From: Epiperipatus broadwayi
Taxonomy: Eukaryota; Onychophora; Udeonychophora; Euonychophora; Peripatidae
Length of the DNA: 64,000 nt
Assembly (NCBI GenBank): GCA_028023455.1
Contig: JAQFVV010012476.1
Location: 3,285,555-3,349,554 of the forward strand
Direction: 5' to 3'
Shown here: in pieces, positions 50,660-60,824 of the stretch
Numbering within the stretch: position 1 is the stretch's first letter
Layout of the letters: every line of letters begins with the position of its first letter
Notes under the pieces: model-generated
The model's input: only the letters and a program-made list of their open reading frames with translations
Databases searched by the model: none
What the model was told of the DNA's origin: nothing
Program-made: the position numbers and the translations under genes

Positions 50660-51240
50660 AAGTTATTCCATGTTTATATGGTGAACTGACTAAAAAATGA
50701 AGTGGTTCCAAAATGAATATATAGTAAGAGAAAAGTCAGACATTCTGTGATAATAATGTATGGCTGTAATATTATAGATTTGAAATTAGGGAGTCATTGG
50801 TAAAAAAAAAAAAACAACTTGCAAATGTTATTAAAGTTGTAAAACTATATTCACTATATAATATCTTTATAATATTCTATTATTCTTTTCCTATTTAAAT
50901 AATTTTGAAATGTAAAGAAAATTTTGTCAATTGCTTTTATTTAAAAAAAAACCATATTATTACAACTGACATTTCAGACAAGCCTGTTAGCCATCTTCAG
51001 AATAAACTTAAAAGAAAATTATTAAAAAAAATATTGGAAGTAAAATTAATTAAATTGATAAATAATAATTCCCAAAATGGTACTACTTCTAACCATTAAC
51101 AGATTAAAGTCTTCACATTAATCAAGAACATGTGGTGTGTAATAACGTATAATATTCAACATAAGTTGTAAAAAAAAAATCAAATTATATATCTATTCAT
51201 AAATGCTTGATATTGATAAATCTGAAATAAATGACAAAGA
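50660..51240. other. AT-rich non-coding DNA, nothing recognised
   Basis: It contains only short A-runs and no motif-bearing frame. Confidence 0.45.
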
Positions 51241-51245
51241 CATTG

Positions 51246-51299
51246 TGACTTTGGTCTACTGAAGAGTGCTGATTTAGTATGAAATAACCTCTTGATGGT
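51246..51299 (+). ncRNA. Hammerhead remnant, family A (A8)
   Basis: GTCTA, core CTGAAGA (U7A), stem II GTGCTG...TAGTAT (with G-U pairs), GAAA, TAACCTC, then TTGATGG. The core is mostly kept. Stem I is weak. The following TTTTTTAGATGTC block also follows A7 and recurs near 50,250. Confidence 0.5.
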
Positions 51300-51371
51300 C
51301 ATGTGAGTTTTTTAGATGTCTTTAATCATATATTCCAAGAATGTGTAGTGTAGTGGAGGTTTTAATGATTA

Positions 51372-51528
51372 AAACAGGCAAAACTATCCATACAGTAGTG
51401 CCACTCAGTGCAAGCCAGAGTTATCAATGGATGCCAGAAGGCTCACTGAGTGGCACTACTGTATTGAAAGTTATGCCTGTTTAACATCTTGAACATGCAT
51501 TAGAAATGGTGATTGGGTGATGTTTACT
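51372..51528. mobile_element. Short family-B insertion, inverted pair only
   Basis: A minus piece (CAGGCAAAACTATCCATAC to GATGCCAGAAGG) meets a plus piece (CTCACTGAGTGGCACTACTG to GATGTTTACT). It is flanked by direct repeats GGTTTTAATGATTA at 51,358-51,371 and 51,529-51,542, though part of this may belong to the element end. There is no hammerhead in this short copy. Confidence 0.65.
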
Positions 51529-51749
51529 GGTTTTAATGATTACAAATAAAAAAAAAGAAATGGAATGTATGAATAATATTCTAATGTATATAAATTGTTT
51601 TTTTAAAAACAGATGTTGATTACTCTATCTTTAGCATTATCAATGTACTTTCTTCAATTTAATTATTAATTATGGATGTTTCATTATCAAATATAATATA
51701 TGCAAAAGTTGAATATAAAATGATAATATTCTATGATGATGTAACGAAT

Positions 51750-51867
<118 letters not shown>

Positions 51868-52389
51868 TAAAAAAACAACACTACATCATCATCATCATTT
51901 TAAACTAATTTTAAAATATTAGTGGTTTTGTCACAGTTATTGTTTTGATTTTGAATCATGTTTTTCTTCCATTCAAATTGGTTAAATTTTTTCAGATTGT
52001 TTAATATCTGATTAACCTTGTGGCTAAAGTTTTTTATGGACACACCTTCATTTCTTATATAGACATTCATGTTCTTATAAAACTTTTACTTTGGATGACA
52101 AGTCAGGTAAATATTTTATAAGATGTTAGTTTTTTAATTGCAGTATAAGAAAATATTTTATTTTAGGCATATCACATGATAGTTTGTTTTTTTAGAATTG
52201 AAAGTACTTCTAGAGAAGAAAGAAGAGTTCATCAAGTAACAATATTAGCAGAGTTCATCATCGGTATAATACATTTATTATTGATTGTCTAAAAAACCAA
52301 ACAGATCATAATTTTTTCTGATGAAAAGTTGTTCATTCATAAACAAGAGGTTGATATTTCTTGATAGGATTTAGATATTTGAGTAGTTA

Positions 52390-52960
52390 GTTGTCTGAGG
52401 ATGGAAGAAGTGAAGATGAAGTTAAAAGAAGAATAGCATTGTAAAGGAGGCATTTCTTAAGAGAAAGAAATATTTTGTGGACCTTTGAAAAGAGAATTAA
52501 GAAAAAGATTAATTAAATGCTGTGTGTGGAGTGTACAAATGTATGGTTGTAAAACAGGGACAATGAGTAATAAAATTAGGAACCAATTGGAAGCCTTTAA
52601 GATGTGGGCATGGAGAAGAATGGAAGAAATCAGTTGTATAAATAAAATAACAAATGAAGAAGTTAAATGAAAAAAAAAAGATTGATTGCAAAAAATAGAA
52701 AGAGAAACTAAATTGCACATATATTAAAAAGAAAGTATGGTTTAATGAAAGATGTTTCAGAGGAAATGGTGAGTGGAAATGGAAAGAAAGGATGTAAATG
52801 ACTGACCTTGCTGGATGATATGAGATGGCAAAAGATCTGCAGATTTGAAAAGCTGGGTAATGGAGTAGAAAAATGAATAAATTTTGATGTAACTGATCTC
52901 TGGATCTGACCATTGGACAGTATATTATTGAATGTTTGAGGATTTAATATTGACCACAAT
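52390..52960 (+). mobile_element. LINE ORF2 C-terminal relic
   Basis: Plus-strand text in near-continuous frame: DGRSEDEVKRRIAL, RELRKRLIKCCVWSVQMYGC, AFKMWAWRRMEEISCINKIT, NEEVK, followed by decayed text resembling the GK(R/G)GRPR end. This closely follows the common endonuclease-RT retroelement C-terminus. Stops occur at about 52,440 and after 52,670. It is 5'-truncated. Confidence 0.8.
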
Positions 52961-53004
52961 TCTCATAGATACCATTAATGTGATGTGAGGACTTTTAATT
53001 TGAA

Positions 53005-54252
53005 ATCTTGTGGGTTGTTTTATAATAGCGTGTTGAAACCGCTGGAGGGCGTGGTTTGTTTTGAAACAAAGATAAATATAATGTTGCCGAGGCCGGGTTT
53101 TTTTTTTTTTGGTTGGGCTTGTTTATCACATTTATAAAAGTAATATCAAATAAATTTTTTGTTTAACACAAAAAATGCATAAAAAAATCAAAAAATGAAT
53201 TTAAAAATGTACTTAATTTTTTTTATTCTTTTCATTACTTATATTTTCAGGCCAGGGTTTTTTTTCTATGTATTTTTTTGTTTTTTGTTTATCACATTTA
53301 AAAGTACTATCAAATCAATTTTGAACCAAAAAAATACATAAATTAAAAATGAATTTTAAAAAGTAGTTACTTTTTATTCTTCTCATTACTTATATTTTCG
53401 GTTCGGTATTCTACGAAATCAACTTTTTTTGTTTGTTTTATTTTTATAAATTACAAATAAATATATTTCCATTTAATGGTAACATTTACAACCAAAAGTT
53501 GAACTTTTGGGGGGGGGGGGAGTGTTTAAATTCATAACAAAATGGAACACAACTCGAAGGTTGACAAAGTTTTTACAGTAATTACCAAAAACATAAATAT
53601 ATACGGCAATTAAAACCAACTTTTTGGGCTCTTCAGGAACAGCATGCATGCAGCTTCAAGCTCTTTTGTTTGATAACCCTTCTAGCAGTCAGAGAATTAT
53701 TTGACATTTGGAAACTTTCCTATTTCAGCCATTTGATTAACTCACAGTTGTTCTCACAGAAACGTGACTTAGAGTTTGATTTGATCCGAATCGCGCTTGC
53801 TCCTACACTTGCCCAATTTTTTGAGCAGGAAATGTGGGCTAGGGAAGCATGAGACTATACTCATAATTGTTAGTAGACATTCCTAAAACATGGGAGATAG
53901 AGGGGGGTGGTCTTATTGAATATCAAAATAGTTTTGACAATCGGAATTCCAGTCATCATCACACAATACTGTAGCCAAAAGTGAAATGTGATTGCACATC
54001 AAAAATGCTTACCCCAAATCTGAGCTGTAAGCTGACATGATAGCTTCTACAGCAGATTAAATGTCATGTTTCTGTGCATTAGCATAGAAATAGTACACAG
54101 CCACCCTGTACAAATGACTATTTCTAGGCTTACACATTAGAAATAGAACGTTCGATAGTGGATGCCACCTAAACAGCATATTTCTGTGTGCTATCATAGA
54201 AATAATGCCCTCTGGCGGTTTCAACATGCTATTATAAAACAACCATCTTCTG
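53005..54252. mobile_element. DNA transposon with inverted termini and 8-bp duplication
   Basis: The terminal inverted repeats begin GGTTGTTTTATAATAGC and extend about 40 bp (53,013-53,051 and 54,206-54,244), with three or four differences. They are flanked by ATCTTGTG and ATCTTCTG (53,005-53,012 and 54,245-54,252), an 8-bp target duplication with one change. The interior (1.2 kb) has two imperfect copies of a 170-bp block (53,090-53,400), a G12 tract and a 60-codon frame at 53,670-53,852 with no recognised domain. It is non-autonomous. An 8-bp duplication fits hAT, P or Merlin, and I cannot choose. Confidence 0.75.
53509..53520. repeat. Poly-G tract (12)
   Basis: Twelve G lie inside the inverted-terminus element. 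Confidence 0.95.
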
Positions 54253-55205
54253 TTATCTAGACAAAAGTACACAGTATTATTTTGATTCATTGTTTTAATT
54301 ACTGTTATATAAAAAATTTGGCTTGTTATAAATACGAACAACTTCTATATTTAAACGTAATGTATTGTTATCAATAAATTTATATATTACATATATATAT
54401 AATCTTATAATTAAATGTTAATAAATACCGTAAAATAAATATATATAAAGTATAACTTTAAACATTTTTGTCCAACCAAAAGCACTTTTAGCTAGCTTCC
54501 TAGTCTTTGTCAACTAACACATTCTTTTTTAAGGTATTTCAAACACACACCATTGATTTTTACATTTGCTGCCTCTCTATTTATTAAGTCATGTTATATT
54601 TATATATTAACATAGCTTCCTTTATTTTTCTTTTATTATTGTTTCTTTTAATTTGTAACATTTTTATATTATTATAATCAAAATTAAAATCATAGATAAA
54701 TAATTTATTATGATCATAAAAAACTGATGTTGAAACATCATTTCCACTGCAATTTTGTTACTCTATTTTAATAACTGCAAGTGCTCTTTAGTTCTTTTCT
54801 CCAATGTATGTCTTGATTCCCCTATATATCCATTACCATATTTATATCTTCATTTATATATGATGCAATTTTGATTTAAGAATGTGGTTTTAGTTTTTGA
54901 ATTATTTATCATTTTGTTTAATCCATGAGATACATAAAATGCAATTTCACATATATCTTTATATATTTCTTATAAAATTTACTTGTTCATTTGAAATATA
55001 TAGTATTCATATCCATATATTTTAGTATTAGTAGAAACAATCTTAAATCACTAAACATCACATGATTACCATTTCATATGCTTGCTCATAATTGTTATTA
55101 AAACAGGCAAAACTCTCCATATAGCAGTGCCACTTAGTGCAATCCAGAGTAATCAATGCATGTCAGGAGGCTTGTGCATAAAATTCATATCTAGTGCCTA
55201 CTCAT

Positions 55206-55260
55206 CCAATATCCCCAGTCTAGTTTCTAGCTTGGGTCTTTCATCAGTGAGGAGCCTTGG
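55206..55260 (-). ncRNA. Hammerhead motif, family B (B7)
   Basis: TCCTCA, core CTGATGA intact, AAGACCCAAGCTA, GAAA, ACTAGA plus C (U16 changed to A), TGGGGA and TTGG. One change next to the cleavage site should block activity. Confidence 0.6.
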
Positions 55261-55365
55261 ATCTGAAAGCACTGCACCTAGATCTTAGGATCGAATGCAT
55301 TCCTCCAGCAGCTACCTTTTATCTCTACTTAACTAAAAAACTATGAGGTGCAGACTTCTCAGAAC

Positions 55366-55421
55366 CAATGCTCCTCACTGACAAAAGCCACAAGCTAGAA
55401 ACTAGTCTGGGGATATTGGAT
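55366..55421 (+). ncRNA. Hammerhead motif, family B (B8)
   Basis: TCCTCA, CTGACAA (U7C, G8A), stem II AAGC-CACAA-GCTA with an A-U pair where B1 and B5 have G-C, GAAA, ACTAGT plus C, TGGGGA and TTGG. Confidence 0.6.
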
Positions 55422-55699
55422 AAGTAGGCACTAGATAGGAATTTTATGCACAAATCATCTGGCATCCATTGATTACTCTGGCTTACACTGAGTGGCACTA
55501 CTGTATGGAGAATTCTCCCTGTTTTTAGAAACAATTTTATTAATATTTTTGTTTTTATATTTCTTATTAAAAATTTTAACAGTATTATATACAAGATGAT
55601 AATTATATCCAACATTTAATAATTCATTCCTATGAATTTCAATGTTTTTGCATTTATCTGATGTTTCTAAACAAAAATATTTATTTTACTGTATTTATT

Positions 55700-56050
55700 A
55701 ATATTTAATTATAAGATTATGTATATAACTTCGAAGGAATATAAGTATCGAATAATATCATTACATATATATATATACACACACCCAGATGCAGCACCTT
55801 CTCCCAATCTGAAAATATGCGGCAACATAATTGAGCTATTATCCATAAAAGATTTAATATACTAGCATGTTTGAATCCCAAGCTATAACATGAAGTGTGA
55901 CAGTGTGTTTGTATCTTTATGACTCATCTTTATTTGGTCACCCTGCCATTACGAAAATCTTTTAAACCACTTGAAAATGTTCATGGCTTCACTGCCACAA
56001 GTACTTTGAATCATTTGAAATATTTCAGTAGTAGTTCTGTCAAATTTAAA
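55700..56050. other. Non-coding DNA, nothing recognised
   Basis: There is a short TATATA/CACACA tract at 55,767-55,786 and no other signal. Confidence 0.45.
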
Positions 56051-56059
56051 ACAATTGGA

Positions 56060-56400
56060 TGCTAGTTATTGTTCCAACATAAGTTAAGTTCCAAATCAAC
56101 AATTTCATACTCAGATTCAGATGCATAAACACGCTTTAAATTTTTTGTGGTAAATAGCTAAACTATATTCTTTTGTAACGTGTGTATTTATTCAGAGGTG
56201 GCGCTGAAAGCAGCTTGGAAAGAAAACCAATCACCAGTTCTTTTTCACTGGGACAGATGGTATATATACAAAACTTTCAGCAGAGTTCGGGTTCAAAATA
56301 AAAAGAGAGATAGTGACCTGGGCCAACTGATGAGTGCTGGTTCAGCACGAAATGCATCTTGGGGATCGTTCGTCTTTTATTATATCTTTATTTATATGAA
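56060..56400 (+). repeat. Family-A type repeat carrying the intact hammerhead
   Basis: The block GTAAATAGCTA...GTGTGTAT..GGCGCTG.AAGCAGCTT (56,150-56,220) matches 130-200 (AAGATGGCGCTGTAAGCAGC), and more loosely 39,225-39,280. The hammerhead follows at 56,315-56,367. The downstream GATCGTTCGTCTTTTATTAT resembles text after A2. The 95-codon frame across it is not considered a gene. Confidence 0.6.
56315..56367 (+). ncRNA. Hammerhead ribozyme, intact core (A9)
   Basis: Layout: CCAA (56,323-56,326), CTGATGA (56,327-56,333), stem II GTGCTG (56,334-56,339), loop GTT, CAGCAC (56,343-56,348), GAAA (56,349-56,352), two-pair stem III AT-GC-AT, cleavage C at 56,358, then TTGG (56,359-56,362) closing stem I. 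An outer GACC/GGATC segment makes an internal loop in stem I of the sort that stabilises natural type-I hammerheads. Stem II is six perfect pairs. Predicted cleavage is between 56,358 and 56,359. The two-pair stem III is typical of PLE and retrozyme hammerheads, which may act best as dimers. Confidence 0.85.
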
Positions 56401-56409
56401 TTTAAAAAG

Positions 56410-57260
56410 AATGGGGAAGTATGGAGGTGTTTATTACAGCTATAAAGGTTTTTTTATTGACTTTTAAAAAATTCTCAAAATTAAAAATAATGTCCCATGT
56501 GGTTTAATGGTCATTAGGATGTCTGACAGTAGTGCTCAAGGTCCATTAACCATGACTCCAGTTTTTCCATTTCTGATATTCAATCCTCATACGAATTTTT
56601 GAGCAAAACTTAAAACAAAGTCTTTTCATTTTTGATGTTGTGACGTCTATTGCAATCAAATCTAATTATAGATGGGGCAATAAGAATAAGATAAAAAAAA
56701 ATTTGAGAAGAAAGCTACAAAAATCTTTATAAAAAATATTGAAGGAGGTTTTACCTGGTTACACCTGATGAATTTCAACATAAAAGTATCTTAATAAAAA
56801 GGAAGAGATGCTTAAGCGGCAAAAAAAAAAAAGAAATCTTTAGGAGGAGGGGTTAGGAATCACAGGCGAAAGAAGTATGTCTTTCGAGTTAATATTCTTT
56901 ACCAATAATAAAACTCTGTACTTAATTAATAAACAGTAAAACTATTAATAGTCAAATAAAAAAATAGTCATAGATCACATGACCTTAATTGCCCTTAATT
57001 AATACACTATTATTTTTAATTGTTCTACTAGAAGCATTAATAGAATCACTGATGGGCTTGAATGTCACGTGACTTTCCAAACAATACTCTATTCAAATAC
57101 GTTTTTCTTTTTCCAATTTTTAATTGAAGCACAAATGATCAGGTATATATAATCTTATTTTAAACACCTGTTTAATTAAATTTTATATTTCATTAAGGCT
57201 ATATTTTACCAAGCAATTTTAATATTTAATATATATTTTGTTATAACTTCTTTAATGTAT
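56410..57260. other. Non-coding DNA, nothing recognised
   Basis: There are only A-runs (56,820-56,831) and short frames without motifs. Confidence 0.4.
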
Positions 57261-57269
57261 GATATATAT

Positions 57270-57570
57270 ATATGGATTTCTTCACGTGGAGGCAAATAGA
57301 AACAGTTAGATGATTAAGATCAAGCGAACATTCTTTATCATCATCACTTAATTTGATATTGCTTGCCTCTACCCCCTCCTCCGTTTTATCACAGCTATTT
57401 CTAGCATCTCAATATTACTGATATATGTTATAAATGTTAATGAATTCTTTTACATAATTAACATTCAAATTATTATTTAATATACTTTTAACTTGGTTTA
57501 TAATTTTTTCATTCATATATTTTGTTTTATCTAGTAAATTATGGTTACATTTTTTATTCATAAAATTTAA
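57270..57570 (-). other. Possible decayed coding DNA, unassigned
   Basis: Minus strand reads NFMNKKCNHNLLDKTKYM, NEKIINQVKSILNNNLNVNY, VKEFINIYNIYQ, a double stop, and DKTEEGVEASNIKLSDDDKE followed by CSLDLNHLTVSICLHVKK. The Lys/Asn-rich style resembles the AT-rich PLE coding relics. It could be the N-terminal part of such an element. No diagnostic motif is present. Confidence 0.25.
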
Positions 57571-57579
57571 TTAAACAAA

Positions 57580-58040
57580 ATGAATAAATAATTTAAAAAA
57601 ATTAAAGATTAACTTTCTTTAATGTAAATTTTGTATAAATTTTATTTCTTAGCTGTTTAAAAATATAAATATTAATAGCTTTTTTTAAATTCGTGTGTTG
57701 TTTAAAAATTGATAATTAATGGTTTTTTTTAATAATAAATATTAAAATAGCACAGACCATTAACTATATAATTAATGGAGTACACTACATTTCTTCTTGG
57801 GCTATGAATAAATAACATTGTTAACAAAGGCTCGAAAATAGAATGGATCCACCTATTCTTTAAATCTTCGTTATTTATAAGCGCACCCTTGTCAGTAATG
57901 ATGGAAATTCAGAATAAACTCAATATATCAGCCATTTAAAAATATGGCATTAATAATGATTAAATTAACAATCAATTATTTAAGGATGAAAAATCAAGGT
58001 CACAATTTCTGCTCCACCACATAATCTCAAACCATGAATA
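57580..58040. other. AT-rich non-coding DNA, nothing recognised
   Basis: No signal was seen. Confidence 0.45.
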
Positions 58041-58060
58041 AAGACATCAGAAATGGTACA

Positions 58061-58113
58061 TGATCTCAAAATGTATTTCATTCTGAAGTAGAACTCTTCA
58101 CTTGGCCCAGATC
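58061..58113 (-). ncRNA. Hammerhead remnant, family A (A10)
   Basis: Minus strand: GATCTGGGCCAA, GTGAAGA (C3 changed to G), stem II GTTCTA-CTT-CAGAAT (mostly paired), GAAA, ATACAT plus T, then TTGAGATC. The outer GATC/GATC pair and stems survive. Loss of C3 should abolish cleavage. Confidence 0.6.
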
Positions 58114-58241
58114 ACAATCTCTTACACATATCTTTATTATTTGTGTAAATATTTATCAACATCAAATTATTACAATTTGATTTTCAAGTGTCAAAATTTC
58201 TACACCCACAACTTTGACACCACCCACTCCAGTCAAGTATA

Positions 58242-59191
58242 TTAACCTTTCAATAGGGTTCAATGCATTGCTGCATCAAAGGCTTTGGATCACTCTAAAT
58301 TTGCTATTTTTGAGTTATGGTGACGTATTTATACCCATTGGAAATATTAGAAAAAGTTCCGTAAGATGCTGCCATCTCTTGAATTATTTTACAAGTAAAA
58401 AAATCAATACTAGGAGGGTTTTAAGTTAAACAAAAAAAGAAGGCCAATTCTGATTGGTTGGGCCATCCATTCTCCATGCTTATTGGCTGATGATTTTGCT
58501 AAATATTTTTTCACTGCTGAAAATGAAAATATATGTTTTAAAGTGTTTTTTTTATTATTTTTCATATATATTATAAATGATCTTCATAACATCTGCTGAA
58601 AATATAGTTATTTTACAAAAGTAGTAAGGTTTTATTAAAAAATTATATACTTTACACGATTATAAATTGAAAAAAAAAAACAGCTATAGCAATAATTTTG
58701 ACATCCTGTCAAGAGTTTAGATTTCCCCAACCTGTTTATTTGATTTTCAAACAAAGATTAATGTTTTAGAATATTTTTCTGGCATTTATTTACATATTAC
58801 CATGTATTTTGGTTAAAATATACTGAAAATATAATTATTTTTAGAAAGATGCTCAGATTTTACTAAAAAATTTGTAACGTTTTTAATAACGTAAATCTGG
58901 GAGGGATATAAATGACGTTTGCATTGCTTGTAATTTGCTCGTAATATTTTCTTTGATTTTTCCACTTTTGAATATTTCTATAAAATACAAATAAAAATAT
59001 ATTTTTGAAAAAACATTCGTTTACTTTCCTAACATTACAAATAATTAATATACTTTTTGAAAACGAAACTAAAATTAATATATATTAAAAGATGAAAATA
59101 TTTCTATCAAAGAGTTTGTCAATTGACCAATTAAAACTATCAGAGTTTTACCTCTCTTGGCCAATAATGAAGTGACCTATGGAAAGGTTAA
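58242..59191. mobile_element. piggyBac-like non-autonomous element (TTAA ends)
   Basis: The left end reads TTAACCTTTCAATAGG (58,242-58,257). The right end is its complement CCTATGGAAAGGTTAA (59,176-59,191) with one difference. TTAA flanks and a CCTTT-type terminus fit piggyBac-like transposons. The interior has no transposase, only short frames (58,214-58,429 has no known domain). The right end recurs truncated at 14,740-14,975. Confidence 0.6.
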
Positions 59192-59199
59192 TGAATATT

Positions 59200-59455
59200 A
59201 TTAATCATTTATTATCTTATATAGCCCAAATATAAACTTTAAACCCACCTAAATTAAATAATATTTTAAAAAATAAAATAAAGTGATATAAAATAAATTA
59301 ATATAAAACATTGATAAAATTATTTAAAAGGTAAAGTAATTATTTATATAAAGGTCATATTAAAATGTATAATTATTTTTGTTTATATTGTGTATTTAAT
59401 TATGTATATCAATATGTGGATAAATGTATTAATTGTATAATTATATATTTGAATA
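59200..59455. other. AT-rich non-coding DNA before the GIY-YIG tandem
   Basis: Nothing is recognised. Confidence 0.4.
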
Positions 59456-59463
59456 TTGTAGCT

Positions 59464-59500
59464 CTGATGATGACTGCAGGACAGTCGAAACTGTTAGTTT
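59464..59500 (+). ncRNA. Hammerhead-like hairpin, PLE-linked (H1)
   Basis: CTGATGA (59,464-59,470), one extra T, stem GACTG-CAGGA-CAGTC, GAAA (59,487-59,490), then CTGTTAGTTT, which allows a two-pair stem III. The extra nucleotide before stem II and the absence of a convincing stem I depart from the hammerhead consensus. Confidence 0.45.
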
Positions 59501-59559
59501 GATATAAATAAAAGTATTGATAAAGTGTTTTAAAAGGTGGAAATGGTCTGATATACTAT

Positions 59560-60070
59560 AGATATTGAAAAAATGAAATATAGTTGGATATCAATATCAT
59601 TTATTTGTAATGAGCAAGTGAAATTTATAAAACAGATATATAAAAATATATGTAGAGTCACGTTTTATAATACTCCTAATTTAAATAAATTAATAAATAA
59701 TTCAAAAAATAGATGTAGTATTTTAAGTCAAAGTTGTGCAATATATATTTGGTTGTGTGTTTGTGGAAAGGCATATATAGATGAATCTCAGTGTACATTG
59801 GAGAAAAGACCAAAAGAACATTTGTTGTTATATAAACGAGTACAAAAATCAAGACAAGAGAATGTTAGAAATGATGACGTATTACCTTCAGTATTTTTTG
59901 ACCATAATGTACAATGTAATTATAGTTTTGATTTTAATAAAGTTAAGATTTTGTGTATTGAAAGAAATAATAATAAACGTAAAATTAAAGAAGCTATGTT
60001 AATAAAAAATGGAAAGCAACATTTAATAAATAGACAGGCTGCTCATATAAAAATTAATGAATTGTGAGGA
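59560..60070 (+). pseudogene. PLE GIY-YIG unit 1 (P7)
   Basis: An open frame of about 160 codons, without RT. The linker (EQVKFIKQIYKNICRVTFYN, LNKLINNSKNRC) is followed by the nuclease: CAIYIWLCVCGKAYIDESQC, TLEKRPKEHLLLYKRVQ, LPSVFFDHNVQC, ERNNNKRKIKEAMLIKN, LINRQAAHIKINEL. The GIY-YIG core has lost the first motif Tyr-Ile context and reads YID for YIG, so catalysis is doubtful. Same subfamily as P6. Confidence 0.8.
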
Positions 60071-60142
60071 AATTAGAAGTGCAATGTAATTGTTTTTGTA
60101 TACATTTGTAATGGGTTTTTTTGTAATAGAGTTTGAATTTAG

Positions 60143-60178
60143 TTGATAATGACTACTTAGATAGTTGAAAGTACTTCT
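60143..60178 (+). ncRNA. Hammerhead-like hairpin, PLE-linked (H2)
   Basis: TTGATAA, one extra T, stem GACTA-CTTAGA-TAGTT, GAAAGTACTTCTA. It is placed 679 bp after H1. Confidence 0.4.
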
Positions 60179-60299
60179 ATTAAATTATAGTATATATTTG
60201 TTTTTAAAATATTTTTTACTGTATTAATTATTGTATTGTTTTGAATAATTATATATATTTTCTTAGAATAGGAATACAGACATTGATTAATATATAAAT

Positions 60300-60770
60300 A
60301 TTGCTTTTTTCTCTACAAATAACATAAATAGTTTGCTTAATAATTCTAAAATTCAAAATTCAAAGTTTAATCAAAATTCTATTATATATAGATTGATATG
60401 TGGATGCGGCATACAATACATTGGTAAATCTAAGTGTACATTTGAGAAGAGAATAAAAGAACATATGCTTTTATATAATAGAATTCAAAGAGAGAATCAA
60501 TATGGAACAGATGTAAATAAACCTTCATCATCTGTTATATTTGATCATAATAAATCTTGTCAATATGGATTTAAATTTTCATATGTCATAGCATCGGCCG
60601 GGAAATATGGATTTAAATTTGATTATAAAAATATGAAAATTATTCAAATTGAACGTTGTCATAATAAACGTAAAATAAAAGAGGCTATGTTGATTTCAAG
60701 AAATCATCAAATTTTAATGAATCGCCAGTCATCAAATGTTAAGATATCAGAATTGTGGGAAATCTGAATT
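60300..60770 (+). pseudogene. PLE GIY-YIG unit 2 (P8)
   Basis: An open frame of 144 codons from 60,333, with homologous text upstream. SLLNNSKIQNSKFNQ, IIYRLICGCGIQYIGKSKCT (good GIY-YIG core), FEKRIKEHMLLYNRIQRE, SSSVIFDHNKSCQYGFKF, ERCHNKRKIKEAMLIS and LMNRQSSNVKISELWEI are present. The core Tyr, Gly, Arg and Glu/His segment looks intact. YGFKF occurs twice around a GC-richer insert (60,561-60,625), a small internal duplication. The RT is absent. Confidence 0.82.
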
Positions 60771-60824
60771 GAACTATGGGTATTGTTAAGGGTTGTCTCA
60801 TTTTGATTATTCAACGTTATATAG

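Larger units (their letters stand above)
55046..55525. mobile_element. Family-B hammerhead retroelement, insertion B7/B8
   Basis: It is flanked by TAGAAACAATCTTA (55,032-55,045) and TAGAAACAATTTTA (55,526-55,539), a 14-bp target duplication with one change. A minus-strand unit (55,046-55,347) is joined head to head to a plus-strand piece (55,348-55,525), each with a hammerhead motif. The host sequence is the PLE relic P6, which reads on either side. It has no coding capacity. Confidence 0.8.
54500..55690 (-). pseudogene. Penelope-like element relic (P6), split by a family-B insertion
   Basis: Minus strand, from the high end: ETSDKCKNIEIHRNELLNVG, YNYHLVYNTVKIFNKKYK (RT C-terminal region), then, after the insertion at 55,046-55,525, YEYYIFQ, EQVNFIRNI, decayed linker and GIY-YIG, and finally STSVFYDHNKLFIYDFNFDY, RNNNKRKIKEAMLI and LINREAANVKINGV. 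The end is very close to the protein at 59.6-60.1 kb (same subfamily). Many stops are present. Confidence 0.75.

Noticed and set aside
56180-56467. 95-codon frame as a gene
   Set aside because: It runs through the hammerhead and its flanking repeat, where base pairing explains the conservation. The residues show no family pattern.
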